Source: Reyranella sp.
GTDB taxonomy: Bacteria; Pseudomonadota; Alphaproteobacteria; Reyranellales; Reyranellaceae
DNA: 64,000 nt
Reading direction: 5' to 3'
NCBI GenBank assembly: GCA_029946105.1
Contig: JAQSDW010000005.1
Span: forward strand, 1 to 64,000
Shown here piece by piece: positions 38,237 through 46,232 of this stretch (its first letter is position 1; each line of letters starts with the position of its first letter). Under the pieces are notes generated by a model. The model did no database searches. It was not told the origin of the DNA and saw only the letters and a program-made list of their open reading frames with translations. The translations under genes were made by a program, and so were the position numbers.

Positions 38237-39340
38237 ATGAAAATTACCGACGTCACGCTCACGCTGTTCGCCTGGGACGATATTCCCCCGACCACTTACG
38301 GCGCGCACAGCCGCTTCTCGGGATCGAGCGCTTTAGGGCTGCTGCGGATCGTCACCGACGAGGGCATCGAAGGTCATGCCTTCCTGGGCTCCGCGTCCAA
38401 TTCGGCGACGACGGACGGGCAGGGGCTCATCACCCACCTGAAGCCGATGCTGATGGGCCGCAATCCGCTCCATCGCGAAGCGCTCGTCCAGGATCTGTGG
38501 AAGAAGCAGCGGGCCTGCGGGGTGCGCGCGATTGGCGCGGCCGATGTGGCGCTGTGGGATCTCCTGGGCAAGGCGGTGGGCCAGCCGATCCATCGCCTGC
38601 TCGGCACCTATCGCGAATCGGTGCCGGCCTATGCGAGTTCGGCCGTGATGTCGTCGCCGACCGAATATGCCGAGGAAGCGGTGCGCTTCAAGGAAGGCGG
38701 CTGGGCTGCCTACAAGATCCATCCGCCGACGCGCTGGAAGGAAGACATCAAGGTCTGCGAAGCGGTGCGCCGCGCGGTCGGCGACTACACCATCATGCTC
38801 GATTCGACTTGGAGCTACGACTATCCCGCCGCGGTGCGCGTCGGCCGCGCCGTCGAGGAGATGGACTACCACTGGTACGAGGATCCGCTGGCCGACCAGG
38901 ATATCTATAACTACGTGAAGCTGAAGCAGCAGCTCTCGATCCCGATCCTCGCCACCGAGTATCCCATCACCGGTCTCGATTCCTACCAGCCCTGGATCAT
39001 GCTGCAGGCCACCGACTTCTTGCGCGGCGATGTCGCGGTAAAGGGCGGCATCACGACTCTGGTGAAGACCGCGCATCTCGCCGAGGCCTTCCGCATGAAC
39101 TACGAGGTCCATCACGGGGGCAATTCGCTGAACAACGTCGCCAACCTGCATGTCATCGCCTCGATGAAGAACACGACGTTCTTCGAGGTGCTGCTGCCCG
39201 ATGCGGCGCAGAAGTACGGTCTCGAGACGGACATCGTCGTCGGCCGCGACGGCATGGTGCATGTGCCTAATGGCCCGGGCCTGGGCGCCGCCATCGACTT
39301 CGCACTGATCGAGCGGAAGAAGATCACCATACTCTCATGA
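38237..39340 (+). CDS. Mandelate racemase/muconate lactonizing family enzyme
   Basis: A 367-residue enolase-superfamily enzyme that should abstract a proton alpha to a carboxylate. Metal ligands Asp189, Glu215 and Glu241 are in LDSTWSYDY, YEDPL and ATEYPI. The Asp-His dyad is Asp265 with His292 or His293 (VHHGGN), and Glu317 corresponds to the mandelate-racemase electrophile. The second-strand motif, usually Lys-X-Lys, reads Lys160-Ile-His162. This points to a sugar-acid or hydroxy-acid dehydratase or epimerase of unusual subtype. Its stop overlaps the following amidohydrolase by 4 bp (ATGA), so the two act together. Confidence 0.9.
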   Translation: MKITDVTLTLFAWDDIPPTTYGAHSRFSGSSALGLLRIVTDEGIEGHAFLGSASNSATTDGQGLITHLKPMLMGRNPLHREALVQDLWKKQRACGVRAIGAADVALWDLLGKAVGQPIHRLLGTYRESVPAYASSAVMSSPTEYAEEAVRFKEGGWAAYKIHPPTRWKEDIKVCEAVRRAVGDYTIMLDSTWSYDYPAAVRVGRAVEEMDYHWYEDPLADQDIYNYVKLKQQLSIPILATEYPITGLDSYQPWIMLQATDFLRGDVAVKGGITTLVKTAHLAEAFRMNYEVHHGGNSLNNVANLHVIASMKNTTFFEVLLPDAAQKYGLETDIVVGRDGMVHVPNGPGLGAAIDFALIERKKITILS

Positions 39341-40452
39341 TCATCGATTGCCACGCCCACATCTTCGCGCACTGGATCGGCGCCTGCGGACATCCGACGC
39401 GCGAGGTCCACAAGAGCTACCTGCAGCGCGTCGTCACACGGACGGTGGCGCCGACCTTCCGTCTCCGTGATGGAGCGCGCGCCGATACCAAGGCGCTGTT
39501 CCGGACCGGGGACGAGGGATGGAGCGGTCTCGCGGACGTCGATTTCCGCGTCGGCCGCTTCGGCCAGCTCGAGTTCACGCATGAGGGCGAGGACTACGGC
39601 ATCCAGTACATGCCTGTGGGCATGCAGGAGCAGGTGGCGCCGCCGGAGCTGATACTGGCCCAGATGATGAACGCCGGCGTCGATCACTGCGTGCTGCAGG
39701 CAGGCGGCGGGTACGGGGCGATGACCGAGATGAACGCCTTTGCCGGCCATCAGTATCCCGGGCGGATGACCGGGCTGATGCATGTCGACGAGGCGATGGC
39801 GGGCAGGCCCGAGCAGCTCGTGCAGGTCGATCACGCCTTCGATGTGCTGAAGCTGCGCGGGCTCTATTTCAACGTCGATTCGCTCAGCCGCCACGGCTGG
39901 CCGTGGGCGCTCGACGCGCCGCAGATGGAACCGTTCTGGGACAAGCTAGCGCGGCGGGGCATCCTGCTCTGCTTCGAGATCAGCTCGGGGCCGGGCTACG
40001 ACATGGCGAGCTACATGGCGAATCTCACCGCGTTCGGCCGCGTGCTCGCGCGCCATCCGTCATTGCGTGTGCACATGGCGATGAGCCCGCCGATCGCGTT
40101 CTTTGCTCGCAACGGCCATTACGAGTTCCCCAACGAGGCGCTCGCCGTCTGGCGCCACGAGCCGATGGTGCTCGAGATGATGTTCCCGATCACCTATGGC
40201 GGCGTCTGGGACTATCCCTACCCCGAGGCGCAGACGCTGATTGCCGACATGCGTGACAAGTTCGGCGCGGACCGCCTCATCTGGGGTTCCGACATGCCGA
40301 ACGTCGAACGGTTCTGCACTTATAAGCAGTCGCTCGACTATGTGAGGCGGTACTGCCCGTTCCTGACCGCACGCGAAAAGGACCTGATCCTGGGCGAGAC
40401 CTGCGCAGCCTTCTACGGGATCGAACGCAAGAAAGTTGCCGTTGTGACCTAG
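39337..40452 (+). CDS. Amidohydrolase/decarboxylase-like TIM-barrel protein (ACMSD-like)
   Basis: A 371-residue amidohydrolase_2 member, nearer the ACMSD/COG2159 branch than the lactonase-like genes in this window. IIDCHAHIF gives the first metal histidines, and WGSDMPNVERF near the C-terminus gives the metal Asp. The middle holds FEISSGPGYDM in place of the usual central strand. Such proteins include non-hydrolytic decarboxylases and C-C hydrolases acting on carboxylic acids. Translational coupling to the enolase-superfamily gene suggests it acts on that enzyme's product or substrate. Confidence 0.88.
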   Translation: MIIDCHAHIFAHWIGACGHPTREVHKSYLQRVVTRTVAPTFRLRDGARADTKALFRTGDEGWSGLADVDFRVGRFGQLEFTHEGEDYGIQYMPVGMQEQVAPPELILAQMMNAGVDHCVLQAGGGYGAMTEMNAFAGHQYPGRMTGLMHVDEAMAGRPEQLVQVDHAFDVLKLRGLYFNVDSLSRHGWPWALDAPQMEPFWDKLARRGILLCFEISSGPGYDMASYMANLTAFGRVLARHPSLRVHMAMSPPIAFFARNGHYEFPNEALAVWRHEPMVLEMMFPITYGGVWDYPYPEAQTLIADMRDKFGADRLIWGSDMPNVERFCTYKQSLDYVRRYCPFLTAREKDLILGETCAAFYGIERKKVAVVT

Positions 40453-40510
40453 CAACTCGCTGTCGGTTGGAGCGTTGAGCAGGGACCCACCATTTTGCAG
40501 GAGGTCTGTC

Positions 40511-40843
40511 ATGAAACGCATACTGCTGACACTTGCGCTGGTCACCACCACCGGCACGGCCTACGCCCAGTCGATGCCGTCGTCCGAGCCGCTCGATCCG
40601 AACGGCCGTCCCTTGATCGGTCGGAGCGACTGGGTGCGCCAGCCCGGCGACCAGCCGTCAGGCAGCGTCGGGGCCAATGCGGGTGTAAATACCAATGCGG
40701 GCGCAAATGCCAATGCCGACATAGCAACGGCGCCGAGTGGACCGCGTGCGCCTGCGCTCAAGGACGAGTTCGGTTTCCGCTACGACGATCAGGGCAATCG
40801 CCTCGACGCGCGCGGCAACATCATTTCGCCGCAGACCCGCTAG
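40511..40843 (+). CDS. Small secreted protein of unknown function
   Basis: A 110-residue protein with a clear signal peptide (MKRILLTLALVTTTGTAYAQ), giving a mature part of about 90 residues. The mature part has an Asn/Ala-rich stretch (NAGVNTNAGANANAD) and ends with FGFRYDDQGNRLDARGN. I do not recognise a family. The ATG at 40511 follows GCAGGAGG, a strong site. It is monocistronic by position. A 13-bp tandem repeat straddles its stop codon. Confidence 0.75.
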   Translation: MKRILLTLALVTTTGTAYAQSMPSSEPLDPNGRPLIGRSDWVRQPGDQPSGSVGANAGVNTNAGANANADIATAPSGPRAPALKDEFGFRYDDQGNRLDARGNIISPQTR

Positions 40844-40860
40844 CAAGACCCGTTAGCAAG
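40835..40860. repeat. 13-bp tandem repeat at a stop codon
   Basis: ACCCGCTAGCAAG (40835-40847) is followed by ACCCGTTAGCAAG (40848-40860), differing at one base. The first copy contains the TAG stop of the small secreted protein gene. It looks like a simple slippage duplication and has no evident function. Confidence 0.6.
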
Positions 40861-40942
40861 ACCCAGAACTACCAACCGGCGTCGCACAGCAACATGCTGG
40901 CGGCGCCGGGCCTTGTTCGGGATCATTCCCGGTGGTGATCTT

Positions 40943-40966
40943 GCGGTGTTCACAGGAGGACACCGC
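40943..40966 (+). promoter_or_regulatory. Hairpin presenting a Shine-Dalgarno sequence
   Basis: GCGGTGT (40943-40949) pairs perfectly with ACACCGC (40960-40966). The 10-base loop contains AGGAGG at 40954-40959, the strongest ribosome site in this stretch. It lies 10 bases before a GTG-initiated short reading frame that ends 2 bases before the YaiI-type gene. It may regulate translation, but no ligand or known element is recognisable. Confidence 0.35.
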
Positions 40967-40969
40967 ATA

Positions 40970-41020
40970 GTGGGAAGCGCGCCGCATCTTCGCCTCGTCC
41001 CGAAGCTCCACGGCTTCTGA
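40970..41020 (+). CDS. Possible 16-residue leader peptide
   Basis: A GTG at 40970 opens a 16-codon frame ending with TGA at 41018-41020. It has an AGGAGG site at ideal distance, whereas the following YaiI-type gene (GTG at 41023, a different frame) has none. Ribosomes finishing this peptide would stop 2 bases before that start, so it could drive translation by re-initiation. The peptide contains no run of a single amino acid that would suggest classical attenuation. Too short to be certain. Confidence 0.3.
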   Translation: MGSAPHLRLVPKLHGF

Positions 41021-41022
41021 GC

Positions 41023-41493
41023 GTGGATATCTCGATCTACATCGATGCCGATGCCTGTCCGGTGAAGGCTGAGATCTATCGCGTCGCCGAGCGCTACAGT
41101 CTCAAGGTCTTCGTCGTCAGCAATTCCTACATCAATGTGCCGCGCGACCCGCGCCACGAACTCATCGTCGTGAGCGATGGTTTCGATGCTGCCGACAACT
41201 GGATCGCCGAGCGCGCCGGCTCGGGCGACATCGTGATCACCGCCGACATTCCCTTGGCCGACCGTAGTCTCAAGAAGGGCGCGGCGGCGATCGGCTCGAC
41301 AGGCGTGGCTTTCACGCTGTCGTCGATCGGCATGGCGATGGCCAACCGAGAGCTGATGTCGAACCTGCGCGCCATGGGCGAGGTGACGGGTGGGCCGAAA
41401 CCCATGGCCGCTCGCGACCGCTCGCGCTTTCTGTCGACACTCGATGAGACGATCCAGAAAATCCGGAAACAAAATAAGGGAGGAACATCATGA
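41023..41493 (+). CDS. yaiI: YaiI/YqxD family protein (UPF0178, DUF188)
   Basis: A 156-residue cytoplasmic protein of the widespread UPF0178 family, related to PIN-like nuclease folds. [11 protein letters not shown] is the family's N-terminal Asp-containing motif, with ADIPLADR and FLSTLDETI following as further typical motifs. Its biochemical function is not established. Translation starts at GTG 41023; the lack of a ribosome site suggests coupling to the upstream short frame. The stop overlaps the ATG of a decayed TctC fragment by 4 bp. Confidence 0.9.
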   Translation: MDISIYIDADACPVKAEIYRVAERYSLKVFVVSNSYINVPRDPRHELIVVSDGFDAADNWIAERAGSGDIVITADIPLADRSLKKGAAAIGSTGVAFTLSSIGMAMANRELMSNLRAMGEVTGGPKPMAARDRSRFLSTLDETIQKIRKQNKGGTS

Positions 41494-41659
41494 TCCGGCT
41501 CGCAACACGTCACCCCCAGGTCGTCGCGATCCTGAGCGCCGCCATGGAGAAGGTGCCGAAGGACCCGGTCGTGATCGAGCGCTTCGCCGGCATGGGCGGC
41601 GAGCTCGACCCGCATGGACGCCCGTCATTCAGAAGGTGAATATCAAGCTCGACAAATGA
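41490..41659 (+). pseudogene. Remnant of a TctC/Bug binding-protein gene
   Basis: An ATG at 41490 with a strong GGGAGGAACATC leader gives about 40 residues (AILSAAMEKVPKDPVVIERF, then AGMGGELD) that match the near-C-terminal part of TctC/Bug proteins, as in the intact gene at 3613. The frame then shifts and another frame continues with AWTPVIQKVNIKLDK to a stop at 41657-41659, the usual end of the same family. The roughly 15 residues normally between them are missing. I read this as a deletion relic. The unshifted frame would end at 41639 as a 49-residue peptide. Confidence 0.6.
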
Positions 41660-43249
41660 CTACTTGTCGAGCCAGACGTCCTCGAAGCGGAAGCCGTTGT
41701 AGACGCTGTTCACGTTGGCGACGTAGCCCTTGACGAAGGGCTGCATGCAGATCGCGGCGCGGTTCCACATGACGATCGGCCGCGCGCCGTCCTCGAGCAG
41801 CTTCTTGTCGATTTCCCACACGATCTTCTTGCGCTTCTCGAGGTCGGTCTCCTGGCTCTGCACGTCGAACAGCCTCTCGATCTCGGGATTGCAGTAGCCG
41901 GTATAGTTGCGCTCCGACTTGCAGGAGAAGTTCTCGTAGTAGTTCTGGTCGGGGTCGTCGACACCGTTGCCGGTGGTGTTGAGGCCGAGCTGGTAGTCCT
42001 TGCGCGTCACCTTGGGAAACCATTGCGTCGTCTCGATGATGTCGACGTCGGCATCGATCCAGATGTCCTTGAGCTGGCTGGCCAGGATGACCGCCGGATC
42101 CTTGTAGAGCGAGATGCCGCGGGTCGCGATCTTGAGCTTGAGATGCTTGTCGGGGCCGTAACCTGCTTTCTTCATCAGGGCGCGGGCTTCCTCGCGATTC
42201 TTCTCCACGTTGGTGCCGTAGCCCGGCACGCTGCGCAGCATCTCTTCCGGCATGCCCCAGATGCCATCCTTGAGCGGCTGCATGGTGCCGCCGTCCTGGG
42301 CATCACCCTGATTGAGGATGTCGATGAAGGCCTTGCGATCCATGGCGAGCGTCAGTGCCCTGCGCAGATCGACGTTGTCGAACGGTGGCGCATCACGATT
42401 GACGATCAGGTTGGTGCTGTTGTTCATCGACGTGACCTGGCACTGGGCGCTGGGCAGCTGGGCCCGGACGTCCTTGAGCAGTGGCATGGTCACTTCCCAC
42501 GGAAAGGTGATGTCGAAACGCCCGGCCATGAAGCCAAGGATCGCGGTGCCGCGATTGGGCACGATGGTGAACTCGATGCCATCGAGGTAGGGCCTGCCCT
42601 TCTTCCAATAGTCGGTGTTTTTAGTGAGCTTGAGGCCTTCGTTCTGCTTGAATTCGACGAACTTGAAGGGGCCGGTGCCGATCGGCTTGGTGCGCATCTG
42701 CGGCGCCGGGACATGGCAGGGATAGATCGGCGAATAGCCCGACGCGAGCAGCGTCAGGATCGAGGGCTGCGGCCTCTTGAGGTGGATGGTCGCCTGAAAG
42801 TCACCGTCGGCCGTGACACTGTCGACGTTGCCGTACCAGGACTGGCGCGGATTGGCGCGCAGCTTGGTCTCGGCCTTGCCCAGCAGCAGATCGAAGGTGC
42901 AGACCACGTCCTTGGCGGTGAAGGGCTTGCCGTCGTGCCACTTGACGCCTTCTTCGAGCTTGAAGGTGAGGGCCTTGTTGTCGGCGCTCCAGCTCCACGA
43001 TTTGGCGAGGTCGGGCACGATCGTTTGCGCGCCGTTCTGCGGCTTGCTCTGGTCGAACAGCACCAGGTTGTTCATCACCGACATGATCGGGATGACCGTC
43101 GAATTCGTCGCCGTTTCGTGGATCGACAGGGTTGGCGGATTGTCGCGGTGATACATCTTGAGGACGCCACCGCTCTTTTGAGCCAGTGCAGCACCCGTAG
43201 AACACGCAAAGGCGGCTAACATACCACCAAGCAAAAGCACTGGCCGCAT
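41660..43249 (-). CDS. ABC transporter substrate-binding protein, peptide type (SBP_bac_5)
   Basis: A 529-residue family 5 binding protein with a signal peptide ending GAALAQ (about residue 23). The mature N-terminus KSGGVLKMYHRDNPPTLSIH and FKLEEGVKWHDGKPFTAKDV, plus LRRALTLAMDRKAFIDIL, are diagnostic. A GGGAGGAAACGAG leader precedes the ATG. A close paralogue lies 83 bp upstream on the same strand, apparently the product of a tandem duplication. No permease or ATPase genes accompany the pair. The stop abuts the decayed TctC fragment, which converges on it. Confidence 0.92.
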   Translation of the reverse strand: MRPVLLLGGMLAAFACSTGAALAQKSGGVLKMYHRDNPPTLSIHETATNSTVIPIMSVMNNLVLFDQSKPQNGAQTIVPDLAKSWSWSADNKALTFKLEEGVKWHDGKPFTAKDVVCTFDLLLGKAETKLRANPRQSWYGNVDSVTADGDFQATIHLKRPQPSILTLLASGYSPIYPCHVPAPQMRTKPIGTGPFKFVEFKQNEGLKLTKNTDYWKKGRPYLDGIEFTIVPNRGTAILGFMAGRFDITFPWEVTMPLLKDVRAQLPSAQCQVTSMNNSTNLIVNRDAPPFDNVDLRRALTLAMDRKAFIDILNQGDAQDGGTMQPLKDGIWGMPEEMLRSVPGYGTNVEKNREEARALMKKAGYGPDKHLKLKIATRGISLYKDPAVILASQLKDIWIDADVDIIETTQWFPKVTRKDYQLGLNTTGNGVDDPDQNYYENFSCKSERNYTGYCNPEIERLFDVQSQETDLEKRKKIVWEIDKKLLEDGARPIVMWNRAAICMQPFVKGYVANVNSVYNGFRFEDVWLDK

Positions 43250-43332
43250 CTCGTTTCCTCCCGTCGGTTTCCTCCTGAGCGCGCCGCATGTCGAGCCGCA
43301 GCGTCGTCAGAGGAAGCAGTCTAGCGCACGGC

Positions 43333-44925
43333 CTAGAGCCGGTCGAGCCAGACGTCCTCGAAGCGGAAACCGTTGGACATGCTGTTGACGTTGGCAACGA
43401 AGCCCTTGACGTAGGACTGCCAGCAGGTAGAGGCACGATTCCACATGATCGGCGGTCGTGCGCCGTCGGCCAGGAGGCGGGCATCGATCTCCGAGACCAG
43501 TTCGCGGCGCTTGTCGATGTTGATCTCGGCCGACTGGATGTCGAACAGCCGCTCGATCTCGGGGTTGCAGTAGCCGGTCAGGTTGCGCTCCGAGCGGCAG
43601 GAGAAATTCTCGTAGAAGGTCTGGTCGGGATCATCGACGCCGTTGTCCGTGGTATTGAGGGCGATGGCATAGTCCTTGCGGCTGAGCCGGGTGTACCAGT
43701 GCGAGGTCTCGACGACGTCGAGCGTTGCGTTGATGTGGATCTCCCTGAGCTGGTCGATCAGGACCTGTGCCGGGCTCTTGTAGGGTGCAATGCCGCGCGT
43801 CAGGACTTTCAACGTCAGCGGCCGTTCCGGACCGTAGCCCGCCTTGACCATGAGCGCCCGGGCCCGGTCGCGATTTTCCGCCACGTCGGATCCGTAGCCT
43901 TCGATGGCGGCCAGCTTCTCGGGCGGCAACCCCCAAAGGCCGTCGCCGGGCGGCTGGAGAGTGCCGCCGATCTCGGCCTCTCCTTCGCTGAGGACGGCGA
44001 TGAAGGCCTTGCGATCGAGCGCGAGCGTCAATGCCCGGCGGATGTCGGGCTTGTCGAACGGTGGCGCGTCGCGATTCACCAGCAGATTCGTGTTGCTGTT
44101 CATCGACGTGGTTTCGCACGTCAACTTCGATGATCGCCGCCTGGCATCCTTGAGCATCGGAACGGTCACCTCCCAAGGGAAGGTCATGTCGAAACGTCCG
44201 GCCGTGAGGCTCAGCAAGGCGGTCGAGGAGCTGTTGACGATGCTGAACTCGATGCCGTCGAGAAAGGGCCGGTCCGGCTTCCAGTAGTCCAGGTTGCGCA
44301 CCAGCTTGACGCGGTCGAAGGGCACGAAGGAGTCGAACTTGAACGGACCCGTGCCGATCGGCCGGGTGCGCATCTGGCTGGTCGGAATGTGGCAGGGGTA
44401 GATCGGCGAAAAGCCCGAAGCGAGCAGCGACAGAAGCGATGGTTGCGGCCGGTTGAGGTAGACAGTGACCTCGTAGTCGTTGGCGCTGTGGATGTAGTTG
44501 ATGTTGCGGTACCACGCGGCGCGCGGGTTGCTCCGCAGCCTGTCGCGGGCCCGGCCGGCCAGCAGGTTGAAGGTGCATTCCACATCGGCCGAGGTGAAGG
44601 GCAGTCCATCGTGCCACCGAACGCTCCGCCTCAGCTTGAACGTGAGTTCGGTTCCGTCGTCGTTCCAGCTCCACGCTTCAGCGAGGTCGGGCACGATCGA
44701 CGTCTCGCTGTTCCGGGCGGTGGCCTGATCGAACAGGACGAGATTGTTGAACACCGGCATGAAGGGCACGACGGTCGAGGCCGCCGACTCCTCGTGGATC
44801 GAGGTGCTGGGGGGATTGTCGCGTTGGAACACGCGCAGCACGCCACCGCTTTTCTGGGCAAATGCGGTCCCGCTCGAAAGCAGTATCGCGGCCATGATGC
44901 CGCCGATCAGGACGCTCGAACGCAT
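43333..44925 (-). CDS. ABC transporter substrate-binding protein, peptide type (SBP_bac_5)
   Basis: A 530-residue paralogue of the gene just downstream, aligned over its whole length: signal peptide ending GTAFAQ, then KSGGVLRVFQRDNPPSTSIH, FKLRRSVRWHDGLPFTSADV and IRRALTLALDRKAFIAVL. Sequence differences are spread evenly, so the duplication is not recent. It has its own upstream region with a hairpin at 44939-44954. The two receptors may serve different ligands with one transporter encoded elsewhere. Confidence 0.92.
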   Translation of the reverse strand: MRSSVLIGGIMAAILLSSGTAFAQKSGGVLRVFQRDNPPSTSIHEESAASTVVPFMPVFNNLVLFDQATARNSETSIVPDLAEAWSWNDDGTELTFKLRRSVRWHDGLPFTSADVECTFNLLAGRARDRLRSNPRAAWYRNINYIHSANDYEVTVYLNRPQPSLLSLLASGFSPIYPCHIPTSQMRTRPIGTGPFKFDSFVPFDRVKLVRNLDYWKPDRPFLDGIEFSIVNSSSTALLSLTAGRFDMTFPWEVTVPMLKDARRRSSKLTCETTSMNSNTNLLVNRDAPPFDKPDIRRALTLALDRKAFIAVLSEGEAEIGGTLQPPGDGLWGLPPEKLAAIEGYGSDVAENRDRARALMVKAGYGPERPLTLKVLTRGIAPYKSPAQVLIDQLREIHINATLDVVETSHWYTRLSRKDYAIALNTTDNGVDDPDQTFYENFSCRSERNLTGYCNPEIERLFDIQSAEINIDKRRELVSEIDARLLADGARPPIMWNRASTCWQSYVKGFVANVNSMSNGFRFEDVWLDRL

Positions 44926-44938
44926 GCCAGTACCCTTA

Positions 44939-44954
44939 CGTCCGGACCCGGACG
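44939..44954. other. Short hairpin before binding-protein gene
   Basis: CGTCCGG (44939-44945) and CCGGACG (44948-44954) are separated by two bases and lie 13 bp upstream of the minus-strand ATG at 44925. It could be an operator or a leader structure. The remaining part of this 165-bp gap is unremarkable apart from an AT-rich stretch near 45068-45082. Confidence 0.35.
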
Positions 44955-45090
44955 GCCGCTCCCCGTACCTTTAATGGCAGAGTACATCGGTTGAGCGCCG
45001 CCGATAGCCCAATTCGTGCACATCCGATGGGCGTCACAGAATGGTGAGGGGGTGGCACGGTCAGAAGAAACAATTAATACAATGCACGTA

Positions 45091-46170
45091 TCATGCGGCT
45101 TTCGTTCGCCGCATGGCGCTGGAGTAGCGCGGGCAGACCTCTTGGGCAAAGCGGGTCATCATGCGCTGGCGCAGCTCGATCGGCGTGCCGGGCGTGGCAC
45201 ATGAGACCATGAAATAATTGAAGCCGAGGGCGGCCAGGGCGTCGATCCGCCGGCAGATCGTCTCGGGGCTGCCGACCAGGTTGGAGTCCATGAACGGCCC
45301 CAGTTCGCCCGGGTCAGTGAGCTTGCGCAGGTTGGCGAACATGCGGCTGAAGTCCTGGTACTCCGGGATGTCGGCCCATGGGTTGGCGTCGGATTCGTAG
45401 TGTGTGCACTGAAGGTCGAAGTAGGGCGGGTAGTGATGGCGGCCGAGCGCGCGCGCCTCCTCGTCGGTGTCGGCGATGAACATCTTGACCGAGATCGGCA
45501 GGGTCGCATCGCGGGCGGCAGCACCTGCCCGGGCCCGCCAGCGCTCGAGGATCTTGGCCAGCAGCTTGTCGGGAAAGGTCGAGAGGCAGATCGGCGCCAC
45601 GCCGAGATCGCCCATCACCTCGGCGCTCGCCGGGCTGCCGATGGCGCCGTAGAACCGCACCTTCTTGGCGACCGGCTCGGGCCGGATGCGGATCGGTTGG
45701 GCGACCTTCCAGAATTGTCCGTCGTGGGTGAAGGGCTCGCCCGCCAGGCCTTTCTCGACGATGCGGTAGCATTCGGCGAAGCGGGCGCGGGCCTCGTTCA
45801 TGTCGACGTTGTAGGCGTCGTACTCCATCTTGGCGGTGCCGCGGCCGATACCGAGATGCAAAGTGCCGTTCGTCATGCTGTTCAGCATGGCGATTTCCTC
45901 GGCCAGCCGCAGCGGGTGGTACCAGGGCAACACCAGCACCGAGGTGCCGAGCGAGAGATCGGGAAAGGCCGCCGCGATATGGGCCATGAACAGCAGCGGG
46001 CTCGGCGTCGGGTAATAGTCGCTGAAATGGTGTTCGAGCAGCCAGGCGGCGTCGAAGCCCAGCTTCTGGCCCAGCGCGCAATCGTCCATGACCTCGCGGT
46101 AGAGCGCCTGGTCCGACTTGTGAACGTCGCTGGCTGGTGCTGCCTGAAATCCGAACGCGATATCGTTCAT
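45091..46170 (-). CDS. LLM class flavin-dependent oxidoreductase
   Basis: A 359-residue luciferase-like monooxygenase family protein. The N-terminal strand IAFGFQAAP, the pattern AWLLEHHFSDYYPTPSP (a family metal- and flavin-site region) and TNGTLHLGIGRGTAKMEYD are typical of bacterial luciferase-like TIM barrels using FMN or F420. It could oxidise a sulfonate, nitrilotriacetate-like amine or other small molecule. GAGGGGAAACG precedes the ATG. It diverges from a ferric/phosphonate-type ABC importer operon across 62 bp holding a near-palindrome, suggesting common control. Confidence 0.9.
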   Translation of the reverse strand: MNDIAFGFQAAPASDVHKSDQALYREVMDDCALGQKLGFDAAWLLEHHFSDYYPTPSPLLFMAHIAAAFPDLSLGTSVLVLPWYHPLRLAEEIAMLNSMTNGTLHLGIGRGTAKMEYDAYNVDMNEARARFAECYRIVEKGLAGEPFTHDGQFWKVAQPIRIRPEPVAKKVRFYGAIGSPASAEVMGDLGVAPICLSTFPDKLLAKILERWRARAGAAARDATLPISVKMFIADTDEEARALGRHHYPPYFDLQCTHYESDANPWADIPEYQDFSRMFANLRKLTDPGELGPFMDSNLVGSPETICRRIDALAALGFNYFMVSCATPGTPIELRQRMMTRFAQEVCPRYSSAMRRTKAA

Positions 46171-46194
46171 GCGACGTTTCCCCTCTTCGAACCC

Positions 46195-46210
46195 TGACTA
46201 TATAAAGTCA
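46195..46210. promoter_or_regulatory. Putative operator between divergent genes
   Basis: TGACTATATAAAGTCA is a 16-bp sequence symmetric at 14 positions and is the only AT-rich segment in the 62-bp gap between the LLM oxidoreductase and the binding-protein gene at 46233. Its symmetry and position fit a repressor site overlapping one or both promoters. No regulator gene is adjacent. Confidence 0.45.
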
Positions 46211-46232
46211 CACGATTGATGGGGAGGGCTGG

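Noticed and set aside
40943-40966. Hairpin read as a transcription terminator after the small secreted protein gene
   Set aside because: No U-tract follows, and the loop holds a perfect Shine-Dalgarno sequence, so a translational role is more plausible.
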